Shown in pieces: positions 24,963 through 33,178 of a DNA stretch of 64,000 bases. Below the pieces are notes generated by a model. It saw only the letters and a list, made by a program, of their open reading frames with translations. It did no database searches and had not been told where the DNA came from. Positions within the stretch are counted from its first letter, which is position 1, and every line of letters starts with the position of its first letter. The position numbers and the translations under genes were made by a program. The DNA is from JACTMZ01 sp044359955 (GTDB lineage: Bacteria; Verrucomicrobiota; Verrucomicrobiia; Chthoniobacterales; JACTMZ01): the NCBI GenBank assembly GCA_044359955.1, contig JBIKLF010000010.1:9255-73254 (forward strand), read 5' to 3'.

Positions 24963-27011
24963 TTATTCCGCGTGCAGACTCCTGATCGCCGCGGCGATCT
25001 GCTCTGTCCCCGGCGCGACCGCGGCCTCCAGCGGCGGGCTGTAGGGCGTCGGCGAAGGCAAGCCATTCAAGCGCCGGATCGGCGCATCAAGTTCGTCGAA
25101 CCCGTGCTCGGCCATCTGTGCGGCGATCTCGGCACCCAGACCGCAGGGCGCGAAGGATTCCTCCACGACCAGCAGGCGCCCGGTCTTGGCCACGGAGCCG
25201 AGGATTGTCTTGGTATCCAGAGGCGAGGCCGTGCGCGGATCGATCACTTCGACTGAGATTCCCTCCTCCGCAAGTTTCGCCGCCACTTCGAGCACCCGGT
25301 GCAGCATCAGGCCGAGGGAAACAACGGTGAGATCCGAACCCTCGCGCACCACGGCGGCACGACCGAAGTCGATATAGTATTCGCCTTCCGGCACCGGACC
25401 CTTGACCGAGAGCAGTTCGCGGTGTTCCAGAAAAAGAACCGGATCGTTGCATGTCAGCGCCGTTTTCAAGAGCCCCTTCGCATCGCGCGGTGTCGACGGC
25501 ACGACCACGCGCAAACCCGGGAAGTTGGCATACATCGAATAATAGCTTCCGGAGTGGTGCGTGGCCGCGGCATGGCCGATGCCAATGCAGCCGCGGAGCA
25601 AGACGGGCATCTTGAGACGTCCGCTGCTCATGTATTGGACCTTGGCGATCTGGTTGATGATCTCGCCCGCGGCATCCAGCACGAAGTCGGCGAACATGAA
25701 GTCGACCACTGGTCGAGTGCCGCTCATTGCTGCGCCGCAGGCCAGCCCGACGAAGCCCCGCTCGCAGATGGGCGTGTCCCGCAGCCGATCCGGACCGTAG
25801 AGGGCGTGAAGTCCCGTCGTGGTGGCGAAGTTGCCGCCGCGCTCGCCGACACCTTCGCCGAGGACAAAGATGCGGGGATTTTTGGCCATCTCTTCGCTCA
25901 ACGCCTCGTGCGTTGCTTTCATGTAGGTGAGTTCGCGGACCGGGCCGGCAACGGCAGGCACATCGCGCGATGTGCTTTCCGAGACGGCGTAGACGTGGTC
26001 GGTGGCCGTCTCCCGCGCCGGATAGGGACTTTTCTCGGCGCGAAGGTGCGCCTGACCGACCGCTTCGTCGATCTCGGCATCAAGCGCGGCGAGTTCGGCT
26101 TCGGGCACGATGTCCTCCTTGATGAGGTATTTGCGCAAGCGCGCCAAGGGACAACGCTGCTTCCATTCCTCGACCTCTTCCTTGGTGCGGTAGCCGAAAT
26201 CGCCCATGCCCTCGGCATGCGGACGCGTGCGGTAAGTTTTGCACTCGATCAGCGTGGGCCCTTCCCCGCGGCGCGCCCTCGCGATCGCGGCGCGGCCGGC
26301 CGCCTCCACCGCGAGCACGTCGTTGCCGTCGACCGCCACCGACTCGATGCCGTAGGCCGCACCGCGCGCGGCCACGCTGGGATTGCCGGCGGCGTAAGCG
26401 AAGGATACTTCCGTGGCATAGCCGTTGTTCTCGCAGACAAAAAGCACCGGCAACCGCCAGATGCTCGCCATGTTCAGTCCCTCGTGGAACGCGCCGTTGT
26501 TGACCGCGCCGTCCCCGAAAAATGCCACGGCCACTTGGTCCGTCTTGAGCAGGCGGAAACTGTAGCCCGCGCCGGCGGCCTGCAGAATGCACGGACCGAC
26601 AATGCCGCTCGTGCCAAGCATGCCGATCTCGGGCGCAAAAAGATGCATGCTCCCGCCGCGGCCTCGCGAGCAGCCTTCAGCGCGGCCGTAAAGCTCCGCG
26701 ATCAGTTCGAAAGGCTCCATGCCTTTGGCCAAGGCGTGGCCATGCCCCCGGTGTGTGCTAAAAACCGCGTCGTCGGGACGCAGGTTGGCGCAAATTCCGG
26801 CGGCCACGGCTTCCTGTCCGACGTAAGTATGACACGCGCCGTGGATGAGCCCCTTCTGGTGGGACCGCGCCAAGCGCTCCTCGACCGCGCGGATGATCAG
26901 CATGCGGCGGTAAAGATCGCGAGCATCGGGCGCCACGTCCGATGCCGCGGCGGCGCGCGAGGACGGTTTTTTTCCGGCAGCCGTTTTCGCCGGTTTGGTT
27001 TTCAGCTTCAT
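24963..27011 (-). CDS. Fused alpha-beta E1 of a pyruvate/2-oxoacid dehydrogenase complex
   Basis: 682 residues from ATG27011. A Lys/Ala-rich leader (1-28) is followed by the E1-alpha domain (about 30-340) with the thiamine diphosphate motif GDGAVNN (166-172) ending in LFVCENNGYAT. The E1-beta domain starts near residue 362 (MKATHEALSEEMAKNPRIFV) and includes GEGVGERGGNFATT and EHRELL. In many bacteria alpha and beta are separate genes; here they are one chain. It produces the acyl-lipoyl group for the E2 next door. Its start overlaps the AhpD-like gene by 4 nt. The longer upstream frame (to 27329) is a shadow of that gene. Confidence 0.9.
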   Translation of the reverse strand: MKLKTKPAKTAAGKKPSSRAAAASDVAPDARDLYRRMLIIRAVEERLARSHQKGLIHGACHTYVGQEAVAAGICANLRPDDAVFSTHRGHGHALAKGMEPFELIAELYGRAEGCSRGRGGSMHLFAPEIGMLGTSGIVGPCILQAAGAGYSFRLLKTDQVAVAFFGDGAVNNGAFHEGLNMASIWRLPVLFVCENNGYATEVSFAYAAGNPSVAARGAAYGIESVAVDGNDVLAVEAAGRAAIARARRGEGPTLIECKTYRTRPHAEGMGDFGYRTKEEVEEWKQRCPLARLRKYLIKEDIVPEAELAALDAEIDEAVGQAHLRAEKSPYPARETATDHVYAVSESTSRDVPAVAGPVRELTYMKATHEALSEEMAKNPRIFVLGEGVGERGGNFATTTGLHALYGPDRLRDTPICERGFVGLACGAAMSGTRPVVDFMFADFVLDAAGEIINQIAKVQYMSSGRLKMPVLLRGCIGIGHAAATHHSGSYYSMYANFPGLRVVVPSTPRDAKGLLKTALTCNDPVLFLEHRELLSVKGPVPEGEYYIDFGRAAVVREGSDLTVVSLGLMLHRVLEVAAKLAEEGISVEVIDPRTASPLDTKTILGSVAKTGRLLVVEESFAPCGLGAEIAAQMAEHGFDELDAPIRRLNGLPSPTPYSPPLEAAVAPGTEQIAAAIRSLHAE

Positions 27012-27370
27012 GTGGCGGGAGTGTCTGTTTGGGAAGAAAGAGCGCGCAGGACTTCGGGCAAATGAACGAAGGCCGGGCCGCCGGCCATCATCACGGCCAC
27101 GCCAGCCGCTTCGATCACCTGCTCGCGGGTCGCTCCGGCTTTGAGGGCCTCGGCGGTGTGGATGTGGATGCATCCGGTGCAGCCCTGCGCCAATCCCACC
27201 GCGGCGGCGATCAATTCTTTTTCGCGCTGGGAAAGGGCTCCGGGTTGCATGAGTGCGTGGTGCATGCCCCCGAAAGCTTTGGCTACTTCGGGCGCCTGGG
27301 AACGCAGAGCGGCAAAGTCGCGCTGCCAATCGGCGAGGGGGGCGGTAGGAGTGTTCATAGTGAGGAGCAA
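27008..27370 (-). CDS. AhpD-like/carboxymuconolactone decarboxylase family protein
   Basis: 120 residues (116 if ATG27358 is used). The AhpD-type redox motif CTGCIHIH (C-x2-C-x3-H) lies in the centre, followed by AEALKAGATREQVIEA, typical of the family. In mycobacteria AhpD links lipoyl E2 to peroxide reduction. Its place directly before E1 and E2 of a lipoyl enzyme complex makes a thiol redox role attractive, but this is inference. Its stop overlaps the E1 start by 4 nt. Confidence 0.82.
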   Translation of the reverse strand: MLLTMNTPTAPLADWQRDFAALRSQAPEVAKAFGGMHHALMQPGALSQREKELIAAAVGLAQGCTGCIHIHTAEALKAGATREQVIEAAGVAVMMAGGPAFVHLPEVLRALSSQTDTPAT

Positions 27371-27377
27371 TGGGCGG

Positions 27378-28175
27378 TCAGCCGATGACGGGATTGGTCA
27401 GTGTGCCGATTTTTTCGATTTCAATGCTCACCACGTCACCATCTTTGAGGAAGACGGGTGGTTTTCTCGCCGCACCGATGCCGTGCGGCGTGCCGGTCAG
27501 GATGACGGTGCCCGGCAGCAGTGTCGTGTCCGCGGTCAGGAACTCGATCAGGGTGGGGACATCGAAAATCATGTCATCGGTATTCCAGTCCTGCATGACT
27601 TTCCCGTTCAGGATGGTCTTGATGCGCAGCTTGTTCGGATCGGGTATTTCATCCCTGAGCACAAGGCAGGGACCCAAGGGCGCGAAGGTGTCGAACGTCT
27701 TGCCGCGGCACCATTGCCCTCCTCCCCATTTCATCTGCCAGTCACGGGCGCTCACATCATTGGCGCAGGTGTAGCCAAGCACGTGGTCAAGGGCGTCCGC
27801 CCGCGTCACGTTGCGCGCCGTCTTTCCGATGACCAGCGCCAACTCGCATTCATAATCCACCTCGGTGCTTTTCAAGCGCCGGGGGAGCTGGATCGGGTCC
27901 CCGGGATTCTGCACCGCGGAGGGCAATTTCATGAAGACCACCGGAAACTCGGGAACCGCTTGGTTTCCCTCCTCGGCATGGCGGCGGTAATTGAGACCGA
28001 TGCAGACCAGCGAAGTTGGGACGACCGGGGCGAGGAGTTTGCCAAGAGCCACCGCTTCCCCGGTGACCCGGAAATTGTTGAAGATGTCACCCTCGATACG
28101 GCAAACGGTTCCGTCGGGCTGCGCAGATCCGTATTGAACGGATCCATCGGCAAGTTTGTGTCGAATGATTTTCAT
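27378..28175 (-). CDS. Fumarylacetoacetate hydrolase (FAH) family protein
   Basis: 265 residues from ATG28175. It has the family core LVCIGLNYRRHAEEGN, then the metal-binding Glu/Glu/Asp set in DYECELALVIGK and GYTCANDVSARDWQ, plus GKTFDTFAPLGPCLV and TGTPHGIG. Members cleave C-C bonds in 2,4-diketo acids or isomerise and decarboxylate related acids. Bacterial operons for L-fucose or L-rhamnose use such an enzyme to split 2,4-diketo-3-deoxy acids to pyruvate plus a hydroxy acid; that fits the neighbours but is not proven. Its start lies 4 nt after the Mqo stop in transcription order. Confidence 0.87.
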   Translation of the reverse strand: MKIIRHKLADGSVQYGSAQPDGTVCRIEGDIFNNFRVTGEAVALGKLLAPVVPTSLVCIGLNYRRHAEEGNQAVPEFPVVFMKLPSAVQNPGDPIQLPRRLKSTEVDYECELALVIGKTARNVTRADALDHVLGYTCANDVSARDWQMKWGGGQWCRGKTFDTFAPLGPCLVLRDEIPDPNKLRIKTILNGKVMQDWNTDDMIFDVPTLIEFLTADTTLLPGTVILTGTPHGIGAARKPPVFLKDGDVVSIEIEKIGTLTNPVIG

Positions 28176-28179
28176 GGAA

Positions 28180-29790
28180 TCAGTTGTCTGCGGAACAATC
28201 GGGAGCCATCGCGAGATCATGGCTGCTCCCGGTTCTTTTTACGGTGCTCCCGTCCTCGGTTGGTTGGGAGCGATGGCGACGGCCGGAATGCGGCGCCAAG
28301 CCGAGCCGCTCCTCAGACCGGCGGGTCGTTTCATCAAACAAAGCCGCACTGCCCGGCGCGCTGAGGTTCCGGTCGAAGGTCGGGATCATCTCCCTCATGC
28401 GCTCTTGCCCTGCGGAGCCGACAAGCAAATGAGGAAGGCAGCTTTTGATAACTTCGAGGGCGATGTTCACCGAAACCGAGGCCCCGGGCGATGCACCCAG
28501 CAGGGCTGCGACAGATTTGTCGGTCGAGAAAAAAACCTCGGTGCCGAAGTAGACCGCTCCTCGGTCCGCTCTTTTGATCGTCTGGACCCGGATTCCCGCT
28601 TGCACCAAACGCCAATCCTCGGCCCGGGCGCGGGGATAAAATTCACGGAGCGCTGCCAAGCGATGATTCATGGTTTGCAGGGCTTGGGTCACGAGGTAGG
28701 AGACCAGCGGGAGGTTGCTCACACCGGCGCGCAGCAAGGTGGTCAAGTTGTCAGGGCGGACAGATAAAGGGAGGTCAAGCAAGGTTCCCGTCTTTTTGAG
28801 AAAACGGGTCGTCCATGAGCCGAAGGGGCCGAACATGAGTTGGCAGCGACCGTCGAGCCGACGCTGGTCGAGGTGAGGCGCCCCCAGGCTCGGCGCCGAG
28901 GGAGGTGTGGCGCCGTAAACCTTCGCGGCATGACGGGCGCAGACAGACGGCTCATCGCAAACCAGCCACTGTCCGCCGATGGGAAAGCCCCCCAACCCCG
29001 CCACTTCGGGCAGTCCGGTCGATTGGAGAAGCGGAAGGCTTCCTCCCCCGGCCCCGACAAAAACAAACTTTGCGGAGTGCCGGCGTTTCTCGCCCGTGGT
29101 GACGTTTTTCACCGTGAGATGCCACTCCCCCGTGCCGCGTTGCAGGCGGATCGCCTTCCACCCCGGGGCGACGGCGCAATTTTCCTGCTGCGAAAGCCAA
29201 TCGCACAGTTTGCGGGCCAACAAACCGAAATCCACTTCCGTGCCGGGGCCGGTTGTGGCGGCAACGGGACCGGGCTCGCGGCCCTCCATCACGAGCGGTG
29301 CCCAGCTTTCGATGTCGGACGGATCCGCGCTCAACCTCATTTCACGAAAAAAGTGATGCTCCTTCATCGCCGCATACCTCGCCTTGAGAAAATCAACGCC
29401 CTCCGCACCCTGCATAAAACAGATATGAGGCACGGGATGGATAAAATCCGCAGGGTCGCCGGCCATCCCGTTGACCGCGGCATATCCCCAGAATTGCTTC
29501 GAGTGCTCGAATTGCTCGAATATCTGGAGCGCCCTGTCGATCGGGACCCGGCCCGAGCCATCCCGTTCCGTCGTGTAGCTGATCTCGCAAACCCCCGCGT
29601 GCCCGGTCCCGGCATTGTTCCAACCGTTCGATGCCTCGCGGGCCAGTTCCGGCGTCACCTCGATCATTTGGATGCGGAGCCGCGGTTCGAGCCGTTTCAA
29701 CATCGCACCGAGGCTCGCCGACATGATTCCGCTGCCGATCAGCATGACATCGGAGCTGTCTGACACGGAGTTGGATACCAGGCAGGACAT
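28180..29790 (-). CDS. mqo: Malate:quinone oxidoreductase
   Basis: 536 residues from ATG29790. FAD-binding DVMLIGSGIMSASLGAML near the N-terminus, then the Mqo hallmarks ASNGWNNAGTGHAGVCEISY, PVPHICFMQGAEGVDFLKAR and VFVGAGGGSLPLLQSTGL. The enzyme is membrane-associated and oxidises malate to oxaloacetate, reducing quinone. It is some 40 residues longer than the usual 490-500, with a polar C-terminal tail after SLPHLLVGS. In this operon a relative acting on another 2-hydroxyacid is conceivable, but the motifs are those of true Mqo. Confidence 0.92.
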   Translation of the reverse strand: MSCLVSNSVSDSSDVMLIGSGIMSASLGAMLKRLEPRLRIQMIEVTPELAREASNGWNNAGTGHAGVCEISYTTERDGSGRVPIDRALQIFEQFEHSKQFWGYAAVNGMAGDPADFIHPVPHICFMQGAEGVDFLKARYAAMKEHHFFREMRLSADPSDIESWAPLVMEGREPGPVAATTGPGTEVDFGLLARKLCDWLSQQENCAVAPGWKAIRLQRGTGEWHLTVKNVTTGEKRRHSAKFVFVGAGGGSLPLLQSTGLPEVAGLGGFPIGGQWLVCDEPSVCARHAAKVYGATPPSAPSLGAPHLDQRRLDGRCQLMFGPFGSWTTRFLKKTGTLLDLPLSVRPDNLTTLLRAGVSNLPLVSYLVTQALQTMNHRLAALREFYPRARAEDWRLVQAGIRVQTIKRADRGAVYFGTEVFFSTDKSVAALLGASPGASVSVNIALEVIKSCLPHLLVGSAGQERMREMIPTFDRNLSAPGSAALFDETTRRSEERLGLAPHSGRRHRSQPTEDGSTVKRTGSSHDLAMAPDCSADN

Positions 29791-29804
29791 TGCTTTCGGG
29801 AATC

Positions 29805-30773
29805 TCAAGACACCCCGTTGACCACGTTCGGCAGTCGCTCGCCGCGAATCGCCTGCATGGCGACGGATACGGCTGTTTCGCGCAGGGTGCGCACGGCCTC
29901 GGGACTGACGGAGGCGACATGCGCGGCGAGGATGACGTTCGGCATCGAGCGGACAGGATGATCGGCAGGGATCGGCTCGGGGTCGAACACGTCGAGCGCC
30001 GCACCCGCAAGGTGTCCTGATTGCAGCGCCTCCGTCAGCGCGGTGCTGTCGACCAGGTCGCCGCGACCCACGTTGACAAAAAACGATCCGCGCTTCATTT
30101 TCCGGAACGCCGCCGCGTTGAACATTTGCCTGGTGGCGGGCAGCGAAGGGCAATGCGGGGAGATGATGTCGCTCTGCGCGAGGAGTTCATCGAAGGTCGC
30201 AGCCGGTTGCGCTCCCGTCGCCGCGATCTGCGCGGCATCCACCACCGGATCGAAAACGAGAACCCGCGCCTTGAAACCCGACAGGCGCTTGACCACCTCG
30301 CGACCGATGCGGCCGAAACCGACGATGCCGACCGTGGTGTTTTTCAGCGCCTGCATTCCGCCGACCGGCGTGGCAAGGCCCCAACCGCCGGAGCGCACAA
30401 GCAGCGCGTTCGGCACCACTTGCCGCGTGCCGGCCAGAACGAAGGCCAGCGTGTGGTCCGCGACTTCGTCGACGCAATATTCCGGAATATTGCACACGGG
30501 AATGCCGCGCCCGCGGGCCGCGGCGCAATCCACGTTGTCATAGCCGATCCCGTAGCGCACGATGACTTTGGCCTTGTCCATCGAGTCGATCACTTCGGCG
30601 TTGACCGTCGCGAACTGGGTGATGACCGCATCGGCCGCGCGCACCAGACCGGCAATTTCGGCCGGCGGGCGCTTTTCCTTGAATGAAACGATTTCTACTC
30701 CGGCGGGACGGGCGAGGGCTTCCTCGATGCCCAAGTCGGGAAAAGAGTAGTCAGTGATGGCAATGGTCGGCAT
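29805..30773 (-). CDS. D-2-hydroxyacid dehydrogenase, CtBP-like
   Basis: 322 residues. The Rossmann motif GIVGFGRIGREV is followed by FVNVGRGDLVD with the catalytic Arg, DVFDPEPIPADHPV with the catalytic Glu, and AAHVASVS with the catalytic His. The N-terminal part (RYGIGYDNVD, PEYCVDEVADH) is that of the C-terminal-binding-protein branch. It interconverts a 2-hydroxyacid and a 2-oxoacid with NAD(H). First gene of the minus-strand operon running to 22901; mqo starts 15 nt beyond its stop. The 59-nt shared element lies 335 nt upstream. Confidence 0.9.
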   Translation of the reverse strand: MPTIAITDYSFPDLGIEEALARPAGVEIVSFKEKRPPAEIAGLVRAADAVITQFATVNAEVIDSMDKAKVIVRYGIGYDNVDCAAARGRGIPVCNIPEYCVDEVADHTLAFVLAGTRQVVPNALLVRSGGWGLATPVGGMQALKNTTVGIVGFGRIGREVVKRLSGFKARVLVFDPVVDAAQIAATGAQPAATFDELLAQSDIISPHCPSLPATRQMFNAAAFRKMKRGSFFVNVGRGDLVDSTALTEALQSGHLAGAALDVFDPEPIPADHPVRSMPNVILAAHVASVSPEAVRTLRETAVSVAMQAIRGERLPNVVNGVS

Positions 30774-31377
30774 AAATTCGGACTCAAGAAATTCGGTGCC
30801 CGGCGCTCCTGCAAGCCGGGGCGGCTGGGCCCCGCGACCACGGTGCCTCGGTCGGCCCGCGCGCGGCGCGCACGATTGCGGCCGTTTCAGCTCCGTCGTC
30901 TTGATCCCCTTTCATCGTTGTTTGTCCCCTTCTCCGCCGCAGACCTCGCGACCGGGGAATGGCCAAGCAACCGTATGGTCGGCTCCGCCATGGTCTCGAC
31001 GGCCCGCGAAAGGCGCCAATCCGGGACTTCTCAGTCTACGCTCCGGCAAACGAGGCCGAGTCATGTCATCGGTGGAGCAGAACACAATATTGAATTTTGG
31101 GGCACCGACCCGATTCCCGCCACCTTTATTGCCCACAGTCTTGGCCTCTTTTCCGATCATGCCGAGGGGTAGTGTGCCGAAACTTCAGCAAAAAAGGAGA
31201 GATAAAGAGCGTAAACAAGCCGAGCAAAGAAGGAGATCCATTTGCCCGCTGAAAATCGTCGTGTCGGCAAAAGGTATGCTGTCACGGTTGCCACAATTTC
31301 ACACCCGCTGCGAAAACCCGCAACCGCGCTGGTCGCGGGCGCAATCCGTTCCCACGCGGGATGGTGCGGCTCTCGTG
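30774..31377. other. 604-nt gene-free leader region of the catabolic operon
   Basis: No convincing gene. It separates the downstream operon (starting at 30773) from the SDR gene ending at 31378, both on the minus strand. Its main feature is the conserved 59-nt element at 31109-31167. Open frames here are short, on clashing strands and unlike any family I know. The long stretch between the element and the start codon could hold a leader RNA; I see no clear riboswitch. Confidence 0.5.
31109..31167 (-). promoter_or_regulatory. 59-nt conserved element, copy A, upstream of the seven-gene operon
   Basis: Matches 33048-33106 at 50 of 59 positions, including an identical 23-nt run (cccgattcccgccaccttta then ttg on the plus strand). 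On the minus strand, the transcribed direction, the core reads caataaaggtggcgggaatc. The element lies 335 nt before the start of the 2-hydroxyacid dehydrogenase gene. Its presence in front of two separate operons of the same region suggests a shared operator, promoter or RNA leader. Confidence 0.55.
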
Positions 31378-32214
31378 TCATAATCCGGGCACATACCCCC
31401 GGCCGAACTGGGTGGTCATGGGTTGCTTGAACTGCTCGCCGAAAGGCATCCACGAGGTGGTGCCCCCGTCGACCACGAGGGTCTGGCCGACAATGTAGCG
31501 GCCGGCCTCCGAGGCGAGGAACACGGCCACCCCGGCAATGTCGTCCGGCGTGCCGGCAAAACCGCACGGGATATTCCGCCCCAGAGCCCGGATGGCCTGC
31601 CCGGCTTCGGCGGCCGGGGTCGACTTGAAATGGTTTTCCACCGGCACGGCGCCCGGCGCGATGCCCGCCACCCGCACGCCGCGAGGCCCGAGTTCGATGG
31701 CCAGCTGCCGGGTGAAGGAGATGATGGCGCCCCGCGTGCCGGCATACACCGAGTGCTCGGTGTAGCCCTGGTAGGCATGGATCGAGGAGATGTTGAGGAC
31801 CACGCCCCGGCTCTGCTCGAGGGCGGGCAGCACGGCCTGGGTCAGAAAATACGGCGCGCGGACATTGACCGCGTAGAGCAGGTCGAATTGCTCGGCGGTC
31901 GTCGTGGCGAACGGACGGTTCATGGTGATGCCGGCGTTGTTGACCACGACATCCAGCCCCCCCAGGAACGCGACGGCCCCGGCGGCCAATTCTTGCAGCG
32001 GCTCGAGGCGGGCGAAGTCCGCTTGGAAGGCGGCCGCTTTTCCTCCACTTTCCAAAATTTCGCGGACCACCGCTTCCGCCCCCGCGGGGCTGCTCGAGTA
32101 ATGCACGGCCACCGCCGCCCCCTCGCGCGCAAAAGCCAGCGCGATGGCCCGGCCGAGGCCGGTGCCCGCACCGGTCACGAGCACGCGCCGGCCGGCCGTT
32201 CCGGCATGGCTCAT
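31378..32214 (-). CDS. SDR-family oxidoreductase with Arg in place of the catalytic Lys
   Basis: 278 residues from ATG32214. Classical SDR blocks: VTGAGTGLGRAIALAFAREG, NNAGITMNRPF, NISSIHAYQGY, C-terminal IVGQTLVVDGGTTSW. The active-site motif reads YAGTR where YxxxK is expected (codon CGG), so the Lys that lowers the Tyr pKa is an Arg. The C-terminal GGTTSWMPFGEQF is reminiscent of glucose or sugar 1-dehydrogenases. It overlaps the stop of the metallo-hydrolase gene by 4 nt, so the two are cotranscribed. A sugar or sugar-acid substrate is likely, given the context. Confidence 0.85.
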   Translation of the reverse strand: MSHAGTAGRRVLVTGAGTGLGRAIALAFAREGAAVAVHYSSSPAGAEAVVREILESGGKAAAFQADFARLEPLQELAAGAVAFLGGLDVVVNNAGITMNRPFATTTAEQFDLLYAVNVRAPYFLTQAVLPALEQSRGVVLNISSIHAYQGYTEHSVYAGTRGAIISFTRQLAIELGPRGVRVAGIAPGAVPVENHFKSTPAAEAGQAIRALGRNIPCGFAGTPDDIAGVAVFLASEAGRYIVGQTLVVDGGTTSWMPFGEQFKQPMTTQFGRGYVPGL

Positions 32215-33026
32215 GGCGCACCTCCTCCGGACGGCGGCGTCCCCCCGAGGATCAATTCCTCGCCGGGTCGGAGCAGCTTGGCCTCGACTTGCGGGCAAAA
32301 TTTTGCGCAAGCATGGACGAACCCGGCCGGATCGCCCGCGCCCTGTTCGGCGAGGGTCCAAAAATGACACGGGATCGCCATCCCGGGCGCGGCCTCGGCC
32401 ACCATGCGGGCGGCGTCGATATGGTTCATGTTGCCGAACGTCCCGTTGATGACGGTCAAAACCACGTGGGGCTTCAGGTCGTAGAGCGGCTGGAAGAACT
32501 TGGGCCGCCAGGAGGAATCCCCCGAGACCATGACCCGGATACCGCCGAAATCCAAAAGGAAAGACAGGGCCGTGGGGGAGAAATCGCCGTGGTCGGCCGG
32601 CACGGTATGCACGACCAGATCCTCCAGGTCGTAGCGCTGGTGCGGATCGAGCCGGAGGCGACGGTCCTCCGTCACGCCCGCCTCGGCCAACCCGGCCGAG
32701 CAACCGGACGGACCGGCAAACCGGCAGGCCGGGTTGAGGCGCGCGATCTCCGGGATCGCATCGGGGTCGAGATGGTCGGTGTGCTCATGGGTCAGGATCA
32801 CCCAGTCCGCCTCGACCTCGCGGGCCGTCAGGGCCGGAAGCGACAGCCGCTTGAATCCGTGGATGCGTTCACAGGCATCGGACAAATAGGGATCGAGAAA
32901 AAAACGCCGCCCTGCCGCCGTGCGGAAAAGGAAGCCCGCCTGGCCGAGCCACGTGAGACCGAGGCCGCCGGCTGGAACCTCGGCCTGCACACTGGGAGCT
33001 GCCGTGACGCCGGTGGAACAAGACAC
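32211..33026 (-). CDS. Metallo-beta-lactamase-fold hydrolase, UlaG-like
   Basis: About 271 residues from GTG33026 (an internal GTG a little downstream is also possible; no ATG is available). LTWLGQAGFLFRTAAGRRFF is the start of UlaG-like MBL proteins, and the metal site is in LTHEHTDHLD, with further His/Asp in VPADHGDFSP and VMVSGDSSW. UlaG itself is L-ascorbate 6-phosphate lactonase; many relatives act on lactones or phosphodiesters. In a sugar-acid cluster a lactonase role would make sense, but the substrate is unknown. The 59-nt element ends 21 nt upstream of the start. Confidence 0.82.
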   Translation of the reverse strand: MSCSTGVTAAPSVQAEVPAGGLGLTWLGQAGFLFRTAAGRRFFLDPYLSDACERIHGFKRLSLPALTAREVEADWVILTHEHTDHLDPDAIPEIARLNPACRFAGPSGCSAGLAEAGVTEDRRLRLDPHQRYDLEDLVVHTVPADHGDFSPTALSFLLDFGGIRVMVSGDSSWRPKFFQPLYDLKPHVVLTVINGTFGNMNHIDAARMVAEAAPGMAIPCHFWTLAEQGAGDPAGFVHACAKFCPQVEAKLLRPGEELILGGTPPSGGGAP

Positions 33027-33047
33027 TTGACAACACTGGGCCAGCAG

Positions 33048-33106
33048 CCCGATTCCCGCCACCTTTATTGACCACAGGATCCACCTGTTTTCCGAGCATG
33101 CCGCGG
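33048..33106 (-). promoter_or_regulatory. 59-nt conserved element, copy B, upstream of the UlaG-like/SDR operon
   Basis: Partner of 31109-31167 (50 of 59 identical). On the minus strand it ends 21 nt before the GTG start of the metallo-hydrolase, so it would overlap the promoter or 5' leader. Both copies are preceded, on the minus strand, by a T-rich run (near 31190 and 33143). Confidence 0.55.
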
Positions 33107-33178
33107 ACGCGCCGGGAAGGTTCGGCGGCGCGCTTTGCGAAAAACAGCGGATGGCATTCGGGGGCGCCGGGCTTGCTT

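Noticed and set aside
25299..27065. 588-codon plus-strand open frame
   Set aside because: Antisense of the fused E1 gene, whose thiamine and domain motifs are unmistakable on the minus strand.
30912..31160. Minus-strand frame with the peptide NKGGGNR, similar to one near 33060
   Set aside because: The similarity is due to the 59-nt element and does not extend to a shared protein. The frames differ in length and context, so a nucleotide element is the better explanation.
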